Assembly (NCBI GenBank): GCA_018825665.1 | Contig: JAHJEG010000005.1 | Coordinates: forward strand, 31,248 to 95,247 | Length of the DNA stretch: 64,000 nt | Origin: a bacterium | GTDB taxonomy: Bacteria; Campylobacterota; Campylobacteria; Campylobacterales; Sulfurimonadaceae | Reading direction: 5' to 3' | Shown: piece by piece, positions 43,846-52,926 of the stretch | Layout: every line of letters starts with the position of its first letter | Numbering within the stretch: the first letter of the stretch is position 1 | Program-made: the position numbers and the translations under genes | Notes under the pieces: model-generated | Told to the model about the DNA's origin: nothing | Database searches by the model: none | Seen by the model: only the letters and a program-made list of their open reading frames with translations

Positions 43846-45719
43846 AGCACACCCCTTAGGGCCCAATATAAATACACAAATCCCGATACAACTCCAATCA
43901 GCATATACAGGGCATAAAAACGGACATTCCCGTTTTCAAGATAGGAAAAAAGTATCCCCGCTCTTGCATAGTAGAGTGCACTGAGGTTGATGAGTCTGTC
44001 TATAATCCCATGGCTGATTTTTTGTTCAAAGAAAATGGAGAGATAGTGTAACGGCTGAGTGATGAGCAGAGTATATATCTCATCGACGTAGAACTTCTTC
44101 GCGACGAGATTCTCTTGGCTCTCTTTGTGTATCGCTTGGGTATAGGCGTATCTTTTGTATGTATAGAGTATCACGCCGAGGATAAGCAGAGTGTTTACAG
44201 AGATAAGCAAAAGTTCTTTGGCATGTGGAAGCAGGAGTTCTTTGTCCAAAAGATTTAGCCAATTTGAAATATTTAGGTTTCCTCCAAAGAGCTCAGGCAG
44301 ATTGAGCAGACCCGCAAAGACGGAAAGAACAGTTAAGACCACCATGGGATACAGCATGGATTTGCTGCTCTTTTTCGTGCTTTGTGTTTTTTGGCTGTAA
44401 AAGAGTACGAATACCATCCTGAACATATAATACGCCGTGAGCAAAGATGCGACAAGCGCCATAAGAAACAGTTCCACATGCCCGCTTGCATAAAGCGCGC
44501 CCATAATCGCATCCTTGGAGAAAAAAGCTGAGAGCGGAGGGATGGCGCTGATACTCAAGGATGCTGTGAACATCATCACAAAGAGCAGGGGGAGAGATTT
44601 TCTAATCCCCTGAAGCTCTCTGATATCCTGCTTGTGATGAAAAGCGACTATGATATAGCCCGCCGCCATAAAGAGCAGACCTTTAAAAAAGGCATGTGTA
44701 AACATATGAAACAGCGCTGTCGAGTACGCGCCTACACCCAAAGCCATAAACATAAATCCAAGCTGGCTCATTGTGGAGTATGCGAGGATCTTCTTGATGT
44801 CATACTGTCTTGTCGCCACAATAGCCGCGAACAAGGCACTAAAGGCACCCACATAAGCGATAAAGAGTGAGATGTCGGGTGTCATAGTATATAAGGGAGC
44901 AAATCTTGCGACCATATACACACCCGCAGTTACCATTGTTGCCGCATGTATAAGTGCAGATACGGGTGTCGGTCCGGCCATCGCATCAGGCAGCCAGACA
45001 AAAAGAGGAATCTGGGCAGATTTCCCCATTGCTCCTACAAAGAGTAAAAATGCGATAAGACTCAGCATGGAAGGGTCAATCTGTGCAAGGCTTAAAAATA
45101 TGGAATCAAAACTGAATCCGGCACTCCCTGCTTCGATAAAAAGAAGCATTAAAGCGCTTAAAAAACCAAAATCTCCGACTCTGTTTACTATAAAAGCCTT
45201 ATTTCCGGCATAGGTGTTTTGGATATCTTCAAAATAAAAGCCTATCAGCGCATAGGAGACAAGCCCGACGCCTTCCCAGCCGATAAACATAATGATGGGA
45301 TTATCCGCCAAAACCAGTAAAAACATAAAAAAGATAAAGAGATTGAAGTATGTGAAAAATCTTCCGTAACTCTTGTCCTTATCCATGTATCCGCTTGCAT
45401 ACAGATGTATCAAAAAGCTTACGGGCGCCACGAAAAGAAGCATAAAAGAGCCAAGTGCGTCCGCTTTGAGTGCAAGCTCAATAGTGAATTCACCGATACT
45501 CAGCCATGTAAAAAGGTGTGATGTAAAAACCTGAGCGTGAAAATAACTCTGATAACTGACAATCAGGGCAAGAACGGCACTGACACCCGAACCTGTCAAA
45601 GCCAAAAATGTGAAGAGAGACTGTCTAGGATTTAAAAACAGCATATTGATGAAAAAAATCAAAGCCGCACTGATGAGAGGCGACAAAAGCAAAGTGCTTA
45701 AAAGGGTGCTGTCGCTCAT
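43842..45719 (-). CDS. nuoL: Complex I subunit NuoL
   Basis: This largest antiporter-like subunit has 625 residues with a long C-terminal lateral-helix region. FIGWEGVGLVSYALIGFYFE, SAQIPLFVWLPDAMAGPTPVSALIHAATMV and YSTMSQLGFMFMALG are diagnostic. It overlaps nuoK by 4 bases. Three uptake-like motifs lie within it (44220, 44472, 44691), two of them exact 11-mers read in different frames (PHA and HVE). Confidence 0.96.
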   Translation of the reverse strand: MSDSTLLSTLLLSPLISAALIFFINMLFLNPRQSLFTFLALTGSGVSAVLALIVSYQSYFHAQVFTSHLFTWLSIGEFTIELALKADALGSFMLLFVAPVSFLIHLYASGYMDKDKSYGRFFTYFNLFIFFMFLLVLADNPIIMFIGWEGVGLVSYALIGFYFEDIQNTYAGNKAFIVNRVGDFGFLSALMLLFIEAGSAGFSFDSIFLSLAQIDPSMLSLIAFLLFVGAMGKSAQIPLFVWLPDAMAGPTPVSALIHAATMVTAGVYMVARFAPLYTMTPDISLFIAYVGAFSALFAAIVATRQYDIKKILAYSTMSQLGFMFMALGVGAYSTALFHMFTHAFFKGLLFMAAGYIIVAFHHKQDIRELQGIRKSLPLLFVMMFTASLSISAIPPLSAFFSKDAIMGALYASGHVELFLMALVASLLTAYYMFRMVFVLFYSQKTQSTKKSSKSMLYPMVVLTVLSVFAGLLNLPELFGGNLNISNWLNLLDKELLLPHAKELLLISVNTLLILGVILYTYKRYAYTQAIHKESQENLVAKKFYVDEIYTLLITQPLHYLSIFFEQKISHGIIDRLINLSALYYARAGILFSYLENGNVRFYALYMLIGVVSGFVYLYWALRGVL

Positions 45720-46018
45720 CTTTTATTTCCCAGTATGTCAAAGAGATTCACATCCAGTGAAGCCTTGTTTCTGAATAAGACCACAAATAAAGCCATAAAC
45801 AAAGCCGCCTCACTCGCAGTAATAGCGATAATAAGCATAGAGACAACCTGTGCGGATGCATCGGCCGTATCAGCGCTGATGGCTATGAGCGAAAGGTTTA
45901 CGGCATTGAGCAGAAGTTCTATGGACATATAGATAACGATGATGTTTCTTCTGCTTATCAAGCCGACGATCCCTATGGAAAAAAGTATAATCGAGAGTAT
46001 CATATATTTTTCTAACAT
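45716..46018 (-). CDS. nuoK: Complex I subunit NuoK
   Basis: This 100-residue, three-helix subunit has the conserved membrane glutamates in SIELLLNAVNLSL and ITASEAALFMALFVVLFR. ATG 46018 sits 5 bases after AAGGAGG and overlaps the nuoJ TGA by one base; an in-frame TTG just upstream is less likely. Confidence 0.95.
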   Translation of the reverse strand: MLEKYMILSIILFSIGIVGLISRRNIIVIYMSIELLLNAVNLSLIAISADTADASAQVVSMLIIAITASEAALFMALFVVLFRNKASLDVNLFDILGNKR

Positions 46019-46518
46019 CAAGCCTCCTTCTTTGAGAGTATCACAGCACCGATAAGTGCAACAAGCAGTAAAATCGATACCAGTTCAAAAGGGAGTATCC
46101 ATTTGTCAAAGAGTGTCAGACCGACATCTTTTATGGTTCCAAACTCTTCACTGATCTGTGCTTTGAGTGCGATATTGCTTCGCAGGATGAGGTCAATCAG
46201 AATGAATGAAAATGGAGCCACAATCAGAGATGTCCCAAGAAGCCAATAGTTTTTATATCTCTCATCCGGAAGATTCTCATCCTTGATATTTAAAAACATG
46301 ATGATAAAAAGTATCAAAGATAAAATAGCACCCGCATAGATGATAATCTGAACAACAAATAAAAAGGTAGCGTTCACAAGAGCGAATAATGCAGCGATGC
46401 TCACAAGCGTGACAATAAAACTCAGGGCAGAATCAATCGGCCGATGCGCACTTATCATAACAATGGAACTGACAATTGTTATAAGAGCCAACAGGAAAAA
46501 AATACTATCACTTTGCAA
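46018..46518 (-). CDS. nuoJ: Complex I subunit NuoJ (TTG start)
   Basis: This 166-residue subunit has five helices, including the LVNATFLFVVQIIIYAGAILSLILFIIMFLN region with the NuoJ glycine-tyrosine pattern and a final SILLLVALIGAVILSKKE helix. The start is TTG 46518, 7 bases after GAGGAG and 11 bases inside the nuoI gene; longer readings lack a ribosome site. Confidence 0.93.
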   Translation of the reverse strand: MQSDSIFFLLALITIVSSIVMISAHRPIDSALSFIVTLVSIAALFALVNATFLFVVQIIIYAGAILSLILFIIMFLNIKDENLPDERYKNYWLLGTSLIVAPFSFILIDLILRSNIALKAQISEEFGTIKDVGLTLFDKWILPFELVSILLLVALIGAVILSKKEA

Positions 46519-47026
46519 GACTGAACTCCTCTTTTGATATCCCCTGTATGCTGAGAAGTTTGGCCTTGTTATAGATGAAGTCTTCTCTGCATTCGCCGAT
46601 AACGGAGTAGATCCCGCTATCCATCCGTATGGCATCACAGGGACACGCTTCTACGCAGTAGCCGCAAAAAACACACTCAAGCAGGTCGATATTAAACACC
46701 TGGGGCATCTTCTCGTCTCTCCCGTCTTCTCTGTCTGCGGCAACTATTTCTATGCAGTTCGCAGGGCAGGCGGTAGCGCACATAAAACATGCGACACAGG
46801 CGATAGAATCATCCTCTTTTCTGTGTGTGAGCCTATGCACGCCGCGATATCTTGGAGTGATATCGGTGGGTTTTTGCTCAGGGTAACAGAGTGTAGGAAG
46901 ATTGGACGCATCCCTCAGGTTTGCAGTAAAATGTTTGAGCGTTGTCTTCATTCCCGAAAAAACGGCATGCAGGTATATTTTTTCTTTGAAGGTGTTTCCG
47001 TGACGCTCTACAACTTTAATTCCCAT
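46508..47026 (-). CDS. nuoI: Complex I subunit NuoI (two 4Fe-4S clusters)
   Basis: This 172-residue iron-sulfur subunit carries clusters N6a and N6b, with CVACFMCATACP and CVFCGYCVEACP motifs. The N-terminal helix lies along the membrane, and RYRGVHRL precedes the first cluster. It overlaps nuoH by 11 bases. Confidence 0.96.
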   Translation of the reverse strand: MGIKVVERHGNTFKEKIYLHAVFSGMKTTLKHFTANLRDASNLPTLCYPEQKPTDITPRYRGVHRLTHRKEDDSIACVACFMCATACPANCIEIVAADREDGRDEKMPQVFNIDLLECVFCGYCVEACPCDAIRMDSGIYSVIGECREDFIYNKAKLLSIQGISKEEFSLAK

Positions 47027-48278
47027 AATTCACCCCCACTACAACGATAGCCGTAATAAAGATATTTGCCAGGGAGAGGGGAAGCAGGATATTCCACCCG
47101 AGTTTTTGGGTCTGGTCATACCTAAAACGCGGCAGAGTCCATCTGACCCAGATAAAGACAAAGTGTAAAAAGAAAAGCTTTATCGTAAAAACTGCAAACT
47201 GCAAGAGCATAACACCCACTTCATTCGCATCTCCGAATCCAAGCGCATAATACGACATCACCAGGATTGCAAAAATCGTAAAACCGATAACAACCGTCGT
47301 GTATATCTTCGTCTCATCCAAACCCGACATGGCAAAGATATTGTGTTGTTTCATCCATCTTAAAAAAAGCAGTGAGGTGACAATGGCAAAAGCTATGATC
47401 CCCCAGAGGATAAGTTCAAAATTGTTAATAAGTTCGGACGTATTGAGATAGGGAAGCTGATATCCGCCCAGAAAAATGGTGACTATCAGAGCCCCTGAAG
47501 CAGCCATCGCTATGTACTCGGCTACAAAATAAAGACCAAACTTCATGGCCCCGTATTCGGTGTGATACCCTGCAACTATCTCGCTTTCCCCCTCGGCCGC
47601 ATCAAAGGGTGCTCTGTTGGTCTCGGCAAAGGCTGTCACGATAAAAATAATGCTAGCAAGAGGCTGTATAAACAGACCCCAGGCAGGAAAAATAAAAAAA
47701 CTTTGGGTCTGGTAGCTCACCATCTCGTTGAGACTGATTGTTCCATAGGTTATCAGGATTGAGACAAGGGACAATCCCATGGCAACTTCATATCCAATGA
47801 CCTGAGCAGAAGCTCTGATAGCACCTAGAATCGCATATTTGTTATGACTTGCCCAGCCTCCCAGGATAATCCCGTATACTCCCAGACCTGCAAAAGCCAA
47901 AAACCACAATACTCCCAAATCCGTAGGAAGAGCCTGCATGGAATAGCTCTGCTCGTTTATCGTAAGAGTGTCGGCATAGGGGATTACCATAAAAGTCAAA
48001 AAGGCACTCATAAAGGCAAGAGAGGGTGCTACCAGATAGTAAAACCTGTTTTTAATATGCGAAGGTAAAAATTCCTCTTTAAAAACAAGCTTCATCATAT
48101 CTGCAATAGACTGGATAATCCCCCCAAGACGGATACCGTTGATGTGGCATCGGTTTGGTCCCAGTCTGTCTTGGATGAGGGCGGCTATACGTCTCTCCAT
48201 CCATACCAAAACAGGTACGGTTGCAAGGGAGTAAAGCAGGGTTAAAACAAGAGGAAGAAGAATCAAAACGGTATTCAT
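47016..48278 (-). CDS. nuoH: Complex I subunit NuoH, long form with an inserted helix pair
   Basis: This 420-residue subunit forms the quinone chamber. Canonical segments are ERRIAALIQDRLGPNR, AFAETNRAPFDAAEGESEIVAGYHTEYG and WVRWTLPRFRYDQTQKLGW. The protein is about 80-90 residues longer than the usual 325-350. The extra stretch (about residues 275-355) lies between the YLGGYQ-like loop and the final helices and contains at least two more hydrophobic segments. ATG 48278 overlaps the nuoG stop by 4 bases. Confidence 0.93.
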   Translation of the reverse strand: MNTVLILLPLVLTLLYSLATVPVLVWMERRIAALIQDRLGPNRCHINGIRLGGIIQSIADMMKLVFKEEFLPSHIKNRFYYLVAPSLAFMSAFLTFMVIPYADTLTINEQSYSMQALPTDLGVLWFLAFAGLGVYGIILGGWASHNKYAILGAIRASAQVIGYEVAMGLSLVSILITYGTISLNEMVSYQTQSFFIFPAWGLFIQPLASIIFIVTAFAETNRAPFDAAEGESEIVAGYHTEYGAMKFGLYFVAEYIAMAASGALIVTIFLGGYQLPYLNTSELINNFELILWGIIAFAIVTSLLFLRWMKQHNIFAMSGLDETKIYTTVVIGFTIFAILVMSYYALGFGDANEVGVMLLQFAVFTIKLFFLHFVFIWVRWTLPRFRYDQTQKLGWNILLPLSLANIFITAIVVVGVNYGN

Positions 48279-49618
48279 CGCAATTGCTCCAAAAGCTCAC
48301 TCAGGCTTGGGTTTTTATCCCTGAATCTTGTCGCATAAAACTTTTGGGTTATCCCCTCACAGTTGATGAGTGTTCCCGTGTCATGGGCAAAATTTGCAAA
48401 ACCAAAACAATATCCACATGCCGGGGGCAGATGTGTACTTGTGAACTGGACTGATTTTTTATTGCCAAATTCCTGATGTTTTAAAAGTGTATGGTCAAAG
48501 TTGAGTATCAGCTCTGCCTCTTGTAAAGCGGCATCAAACTCTTCTTGGCATGTGCAAATCCCAAGCTTTTTCACCGAGGCGAGATTTGCACTCTTATCAT
48601 TTGTTTTGAGCCACCCATCGCCGAAACTCTCATCGTAGTAGGCAAGACAGAAGAGCTTTATATTGTGCGTTTGACACAATGTTTGGATTGCCTGGAGCTG
48701 TTCAAGACTCAGCGACGGAGAAGCCAAAGCAAGTTTTTTATCCTCTTTAAGCAGTTCCTTTAGATCCTCTATGCTTGAAGAGGTGCCCTTAAAACTGTTG
48801 TTGAGTTCTTTATAGCTCAGTCTGCCGTAATCGCATAAAAAGGATTGGTTTATTCGGGCATTTCTTCTGGCTCTGAATCTGTGTATCTTCTCGCGGGTAT
48901 ATTTTGTCTCATTGTAATCGATACTGATATTGCATCCGCGGGAACAGCCGTGGCAGATACTCTTAGAAGTGTCTAAAAACCATACACGCTGTTTGAATCT
49001 GAAATCTTTTGAGGTTAAAGCTCCCACGGGGCAGAGTTCAACTACGTTCATGGCATAAGGGTTGTTAAGCTCGTGCCCGGGTGCTACGCCGACTCTCGCA
49101 CTGTCTCCCCGTCCTATAATCCCCAGCTCACCTGTTTTTGTAATCTCCGAGGTAAAACGTGTGCATCTGGTGCAAAGCACACATCTCTCCTGATCAAGCA
49201 TAACATTCGAGCCAAGTTCTATAGCCTTGCCTTTTTTTGTTTTTGGGGTAGTGAGGTGACTCTCATACAAACCGTAATCCATATAATAGTCCTGAAGTTT
49301 GCATTCCCCTGCCTGATCACAGATAGGGCAGTCTACGGGGTGGTTTAAAAGTTCAAGTTCTAAAATAGAGCGTTTTACTTCGTTGATGTTCTCACTCTTG
49401 GTTATCACTTCAAGGTTTTCTTTTACAAAGGTGTCGCAGGCGATCTGCGGACGTTTTGCTCCCTTGATCTCTACCATGCACATTCTGCAGTTACCGTCTG
49501 CACCCAAATCCTGATGATAACAAAAATGAGGGATGTTTATGTTGTTGTTTAACATCACATCTATGAGAAGTTCACCCTCTTCGCACTCTATGGAAATGTC
49601 ATCAATCGTGATCCTCAC
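48275..49618 (-). CDS. nuoG: Complex I subunit NuoG, short form
   Basis: This 447-residue protein has an N-terminal [2Fe-2S] ferredoxin domain (CYHQDLGADGNCRMCMVE), CPICDQAGECKLQDY and CVLCTRCTRF clusters, and CHGCSRGCN at about residue 225. The molybdopterin-like domain that makes typical NuoG 650-900 residues long is reduced to about 200 residues, but the terminal DTGTLINCEGITQKF motif of that domain is kept. GTG 49618 is chosen because it overlaps the nuoF TGA by 4 bases and has GGAG upstream; GTG 49627 is the alternative. Confidence 0.92.
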   Translation of the reverse strand: MRITIDDISIECEEGELLIDVMLNNNINIPHFCYHQDLGADGNCRMCMVEIKGAKRPQIACDTFVKENLEVITKSENINEVKRSILELELLNHPVDCPICDQAGECKLQDYYMDYGLYESHLTTPKTKKGKAIELGSNVMLDQERCVLCTRCTRFTSEITKTGELGIIGRGDSARVGVAPGHELNNPYAMNVVELCPVGALTSKDFRFKQRVWFLDTSKSICHGCSRGCNISIDYNETKYTREKIHRFRARRNARINQSFLCDYGRLSYKELNNSFKGTSSSIEDLKELLKEDKKLALASPSLSLEQLQAIQTLCQTHNIKLFCLAYYDESFGDGWLKTNDKSANLASVKKLGICTCQEEFDAALQEAELILNFDHTLLKHQEFGNKKSVQFTSTHLPPACGYCFGFANFAHDTGTLINCEGITQKFYATRFRDKNPSLSELLEQLR

Positions 49619-50847
49619 TGTATACACTCCAGAAATTCATTCTCAAAATGCTTTAAAAAGCCGTTTATGACACCGCTTGCAGCAGGAGCGAAAACGCAAA
49701 TCGTTTTTCCGTTCATGCTTTTTGAGACTGACTTTAAAATCTTTAGATCCTCTGTTGTCGCTGTTTTTGCGATGAATTTGTCAAGTGTCTTATCCACCCA
49801 GGAGGTTCCCTCGCGGCAAGGGGTACACTGTCCGCATGATTCGTGATGATAAAATCTGAGCAGATTTTTCAAGGCCTTGACCATAGAGGCATCTTCGTCC
49901 AGAAGTATCATTCCCCCTGTTCCAAGCTCTGTGCCCAGACTTTTCAGGCTCTCATAATCAAGCTTTGCTTCTTGAACCAGATGTGCGGGAAGTATGGGGG
50001 TTGAAGCTCCGCCGGGGATGACGGCTTTTAACATTTTGCCGTTTTTGACTCCGCCGCCGAGGGTATGTATATATTCCCACATGCCAAGACCAAACTCAGC
50101 CTCGTAGACACCCGGTTTTTCCACATGCCCGCTTAAAGCGAACAAAAGAGTTCCCGGAGATTTTTCGGTGCCGTACGCTCTGTAGGCTTCTGCGCCGTTT
50201 TCCACGATAAAAGGGACCGAGGCAATTGTTTCAACATTGTTGACAAGAGCGGGTTCTCCAAAATAAGACTCCGCCTGAGGTGTATGCGGTTTGAGTCTCG
50301 GATGCCCGCGATTTCCTTCAAGAGATTCCAAAAGAGCGGATTTTTCACCGCAGATATAAGCACCTCCGCCTCTATGGACGGTGATATCCAGCGGGTATTG
50401 TGCGCCAGAGCCTATAATGTTTTTTTCGTATGCCTCATCTATGGCAGACTGTAAAATATCGCTGAACTCCTCATATTCTCCCCGCACATATATATAAGAG
50501 ATATGTGAACCGATTGCGTAGCAGGTGCAGATGATTCCCTCTATCAGAAGATGAGGGTCTTTTGAGAGAATCTGTCTGTCTTTAAATGTTCCGGGTTCAC
50601 TCTCATCCGCATTGACGACAAGGTATTTTGTCCCCTGCGTATCAGCGGCCAACTGCCATTTGCTTCCGGCATGTGCGCCGCCGCCCCCTTTTCCGCGAAG
50701 ACCGCTTTGTGAGATTGTATCGATAATCTCCCGGGGCTTTTGTAAAAAAAGATTTTCAAGTGATGCATATCTTCCGTTTTCAAGCGCTACAGCCATAGTA
50801 TGGGAATTTAAAATCTCAAAATTTTTACTGACAATCTTAGTTATCAT
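49615..50847 (-). CDS. nuoF: Complex I subunit NuoF (NADH/FMN site)
   Basis: This 410-residue flavoprotein has an FMN/NAD segment SGLRGKGGGGAHAGSKW, GGGAYICGEKSALLESLEGNRGHPRLKP, and the N3 cluster motif SCGQCTPCREGTSW. The first loop differs from the common GRGGAGFPTGLKW form, so the dinucleotide pocket may be altered. Presence of NuoF with NuoE is notable because many Campylobacterota lack both. ATG 50847 is 11 bases inside nuoE. It contains three uptake-like motifs (50078, 50119, 50668). Confidence 0.94.
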   Translation of the reverse strand: MITKIVSKNFEILNSHTMAVALENGRYASLENLFLQKPREIIDTISQSGLRGKGGGGAHAGSKWQLAADTQGTKYLVVNADESEPGTFKDRQILSKDPHLLIEGIICTCYAIGSHISYIYVRGEYEEFSDILQSAIDEAYEKNIIGSGAQYPLDITVHRGGGAYICGEKSALLESLEGNRGHPRLKPHTPQAESYFGEPALVNNVETIASVPFIVENGAEAYRAYGTEKSPGTLLFALSGHVEKPGVYEAEFGLGMWEYIHTLGGGVKNGKMLKAVIPGGASTPILPAHLVQEAKLDYESLKSLGTELGTGGMILLDEDASMVKALKNLLRFYHHESCGQCTPCREGTSWVDKTLDKFIAKTATTEDLKILKSVSKSMNGKTICVFAPAASGVINGFLKHFENEFLECIQ

Positions 50848-51280
50848 TGAAAACCTTATCTATTTTTTGTGGTGTCACATTCTCAAAATATTTTCCCTCA
50901 AGCGTACACATAGGCGCACCCGAACATGCTCCCATGCATTCCACTTCAACGATCTCAAACCTGTCACTGTAGTTACTTTGTATATATTTTTTTATATCTT
51001 CGCTTCCGTTGAGTTCACAAGAGAGAGTGCGACACACCTCAATCACTTTTTTTTCATTTTTTGCAAATCGAAACATCGTATAAAAGCTGGCAACGCTGTA
51101 AACATGCATAAGGGGAAGCTCTAGAAATTCAGAGATATTTTTCATAGCCGCATCGCTTATAAAACCCTCCTGTTTTTGAGCTAGCCATAAAAGAGGAAGA
51201 ATCAGAGCTTTTTTTTGCGGATAACGGTTTAAAAGCGAAGCGATTTTTATGGTATTTTCCTGATTAAATCTAAAACTCAT
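50837..51280 (-). CDS. nuoE: Complex I subunit NuoE ([2Fe-2S] N1a)
   Basis: This 147-residue thioredoxin-like subunit carries cluster N1a with CRTLSC (Cx4C) and CMGAC (Cx3C) ligand pairs. The PLLWLAQKQEGFIS helix and MHVYSVASFYTMF segment are diagnostic. It overlaps nuoCD by 4 bases. With NuoF it forms the NADH-oxidising tip. Confidence 0.95.
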   Translation of the reverse strand: MSFRFNQENTIKIASLLNRYPQKKALILPLLWLAQKQEGFISDAAMKNISEFLELPLMHVYSVASFYTMFRFAKNEKKVIEVCRTLSCELNGSEDIKKYIQSNYSDRFEIVEVECMGACSGAPMCTLEGKYFENVTPQKIDKVFNDN

Positions 51281-52926
51281 CTATCCATCTCCCCTGCGAT
51301 AATATTGAGACTTCCAAGTGTAAGGATTGCATCAGCAAGCTGAGATCCTTCTATGATATCCGGATATGCGGACATTGCAGTAAATGAGGGTGCTTTGACC
51401 TTTACCTTGTAGGGTATTCCGCTTCCGTCACTCACGATAAAAAAACCAAGCTCGCCGTTTGTCGCTTCTAGAGAACTGTAATACTCACCTGCGGGAACTT
51501 TCACACCCTCGTAGGTGAGTTTGAAATGATTCATTACCCCTTCTATCGTATTATAGACAGCTTCTTTGTGCGGCAAGGTTATCGCGGCATCTTTGATGTT
51601 TACTTCGCCCTCAGGCAAGTTCTGCATAACCTGTTCTATAATCTTTATACTCTCCTGTATCTCCCCAAAACGAACCATTACTCTGTCATAGACATCACCG
51701 ACACTGCCCACGATAACATCAAACGTGTAGTTTTCATACCCGTAATACGGGGTGTCTTTGCGCATGTCAAAAGGGACACCCGAAGCTCTTAAATTTGGTC
51801 CTGTCATGGACGCGTTAAGCGCATCTTGTGCATTGATGACACCGACATTCTGCGTTCTGTCATGAAAGATCCTGTTGTGTTTAATCAGTGAGAGAGTCTC
51901 CTCTACGCCATACTGTACTTTTTTGATAACATCTTTTAGATCCTCTTCAAAACCCTCATACAGATCGTTCGTCATTCCGCCGACTCTCATGTAGGAGTTT
52001 GTCAGCCTCGCACCGGTGAGCTTGGAGAGCAGTTCATAGATATCCTCTCTGGGATTATACATATACCAATAGTTTGTGAGTCCGCCCATATCTACCAAAA
52101 CAGCGGCCAAACAGACAACATGGTCTTCAATGCGCGAGAGTTCAAGCAACATAACTCTAATAGCCTGTGCACGCAAAGGGAGAGTGATTCCCAACATCTC
52201 TTCGACTGTTTTTACATAAGCGATATTATTGCTGATGGCAGAACAGTAATTAAGTCTGTCTGTATAGGGAACGATCTGATTGTAGCTATGGTTCTCACAG
52301 CTCTTCTCAAATCCGCGATGCAGGTAGCCTATCTCTGAAACTGCCGCTTCGACCGTTTCGCCGTCAAGGGCTACATAGGTTCGTATCGTTCCGTGGCTTG
52401 CAGGGTGGGATGGCCCTAGATTTAAAAACATAAGGTCTTTGTTGCATTCACTGAATGAGCCGCTCTCAAGTCTGCAGACGACATTCTTGCTCAGCAGCCT
52501 GTTGTTCATCTCATCGATTAAGTCATCGACTTCATAAGAGAGTTGTCCCTTGGTGATAGGGTACGATTTTCGCAAAGGATGGCCTACAAACTGGTGATGG
52601 TTTAAGATTCTTCTTAAATTTGGATGATGCAAAAATGTAATGCCGTACTGGTCGTACACTTCTCTTTCTAACCAGTTGGCACCTTTGAAGATATCTGTTA
52701 CAGTTTCGATTTCAAGCGTATGCAAATATGTTTTAATAAGGATATGCTCTTGAAAACTTTTATGACGGATAATATAGACTAAGGCATATGCCTCTTCTTT
52801 TGCCTGTGGATATTCGCTGTAATCCACAGCAGTGATATCCAGAAGATAGATGAAGCCCTCATTATATTTGTTTTGTAGAGATGCATGAAGTTCTTCGGGC
52901 AAGAGCGTGATAAACTTAGACATCAT
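51277..52926 (-). CDS. nuoCD: Fused complex I subunit NuoCD
   Basis: The protein has 549 residues. Residues about 1-150 are NuoC (REVYDQYGITFLHHPNLRRIL). The rest is NuoD, the 49-kDa quinone-pocket subunit (LNLGPSHPASHGTIRTYVALDG, RGFEKSC, PYTDRLNYCS, and a C-terminal LGSLNIIAGEMDR). A fusion of this kind is known from enterobacteria; separate genes are more usual in this phylum. Start ATG 52926 (or 52923) is 8 bases after AAAGG and lies within the nuoB end. Confidence 0.95.
   Translation of the reverse strand: MMSKFITLLPEELHASLQNKYNEGFIYLLDITAVDYSEYPQAKEEAYALVYIIRHKSFQEHILIKTYLHTLEIETVTDIFKGANWLEREVYDQYGITFLHHPNLRRILNHHQFVGHPLRKSYPITKGQLSYEVDDLIDEMNNRLLSKNVVCRLESGSFSECNKDLMFLNLGPSHPASHGTIRTYVALDGETVEAAVSEIGYLHRGFEKSCENHSYNQIVPYTDRLNYCSAISNNIAYVKTVEEMLGITLPLRAQAIRVMLLELSRIEDHVVCLAAVLVDMGGLTNYWYMYNPREDIYELLSKLTGARLTNSYMRVGGMTNDLYEGFEEDLKDVIKKVQYGVEETLSLIKHNRIFHDRTQNVGVINAQDALNASMTGPNLRASGVPFDMRKDTPYYGYENYTFDVIVGSVGDVYDRVMVRFGEIQESIKIIEQVMQNLPEGEVNIKDAAITLPHKEAVYNTIEGVMNHFKLTYEGVKVPAGEYYSSLEATNGELGFFIVSDGSGIPYKVKVKAPSFTAMSAYPDIIEGSQLADAILTLGSLNIIAGEMDR

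Larger units (their letters stand above)
322..50675. repeat. Dispersed uptake-sequence-like motif, core CACATGCC, consensus TTCCACATGCC
   Basis: I found 32 copies of the core by eye. Plus orientation starts: 322, 6841, 9662, 10585, 11559, 14176, 15014, 15041, 15853, 24607, 28445, 28808, 28926, 29077, 31562, 44475, 48415, 50078, 50122. Minus orientation (GGCATGTG) starts: 512, 2695, 7450, 11230, 24624, 28886, 28967, 32697, 35624, 44220, 44691, 48547, 50668. Twenty have C before the core. Twelve are exact 11-mers (cores at 2695, 9662, 10585, 15041, 15853, 24607, 24624, 31562, 32697, 44220, 44475, 50122). At equal base frequencies about 2 core copies and 0.03 full copies would be expected in 64 kb on two strands. 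Confidence 0.85.
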
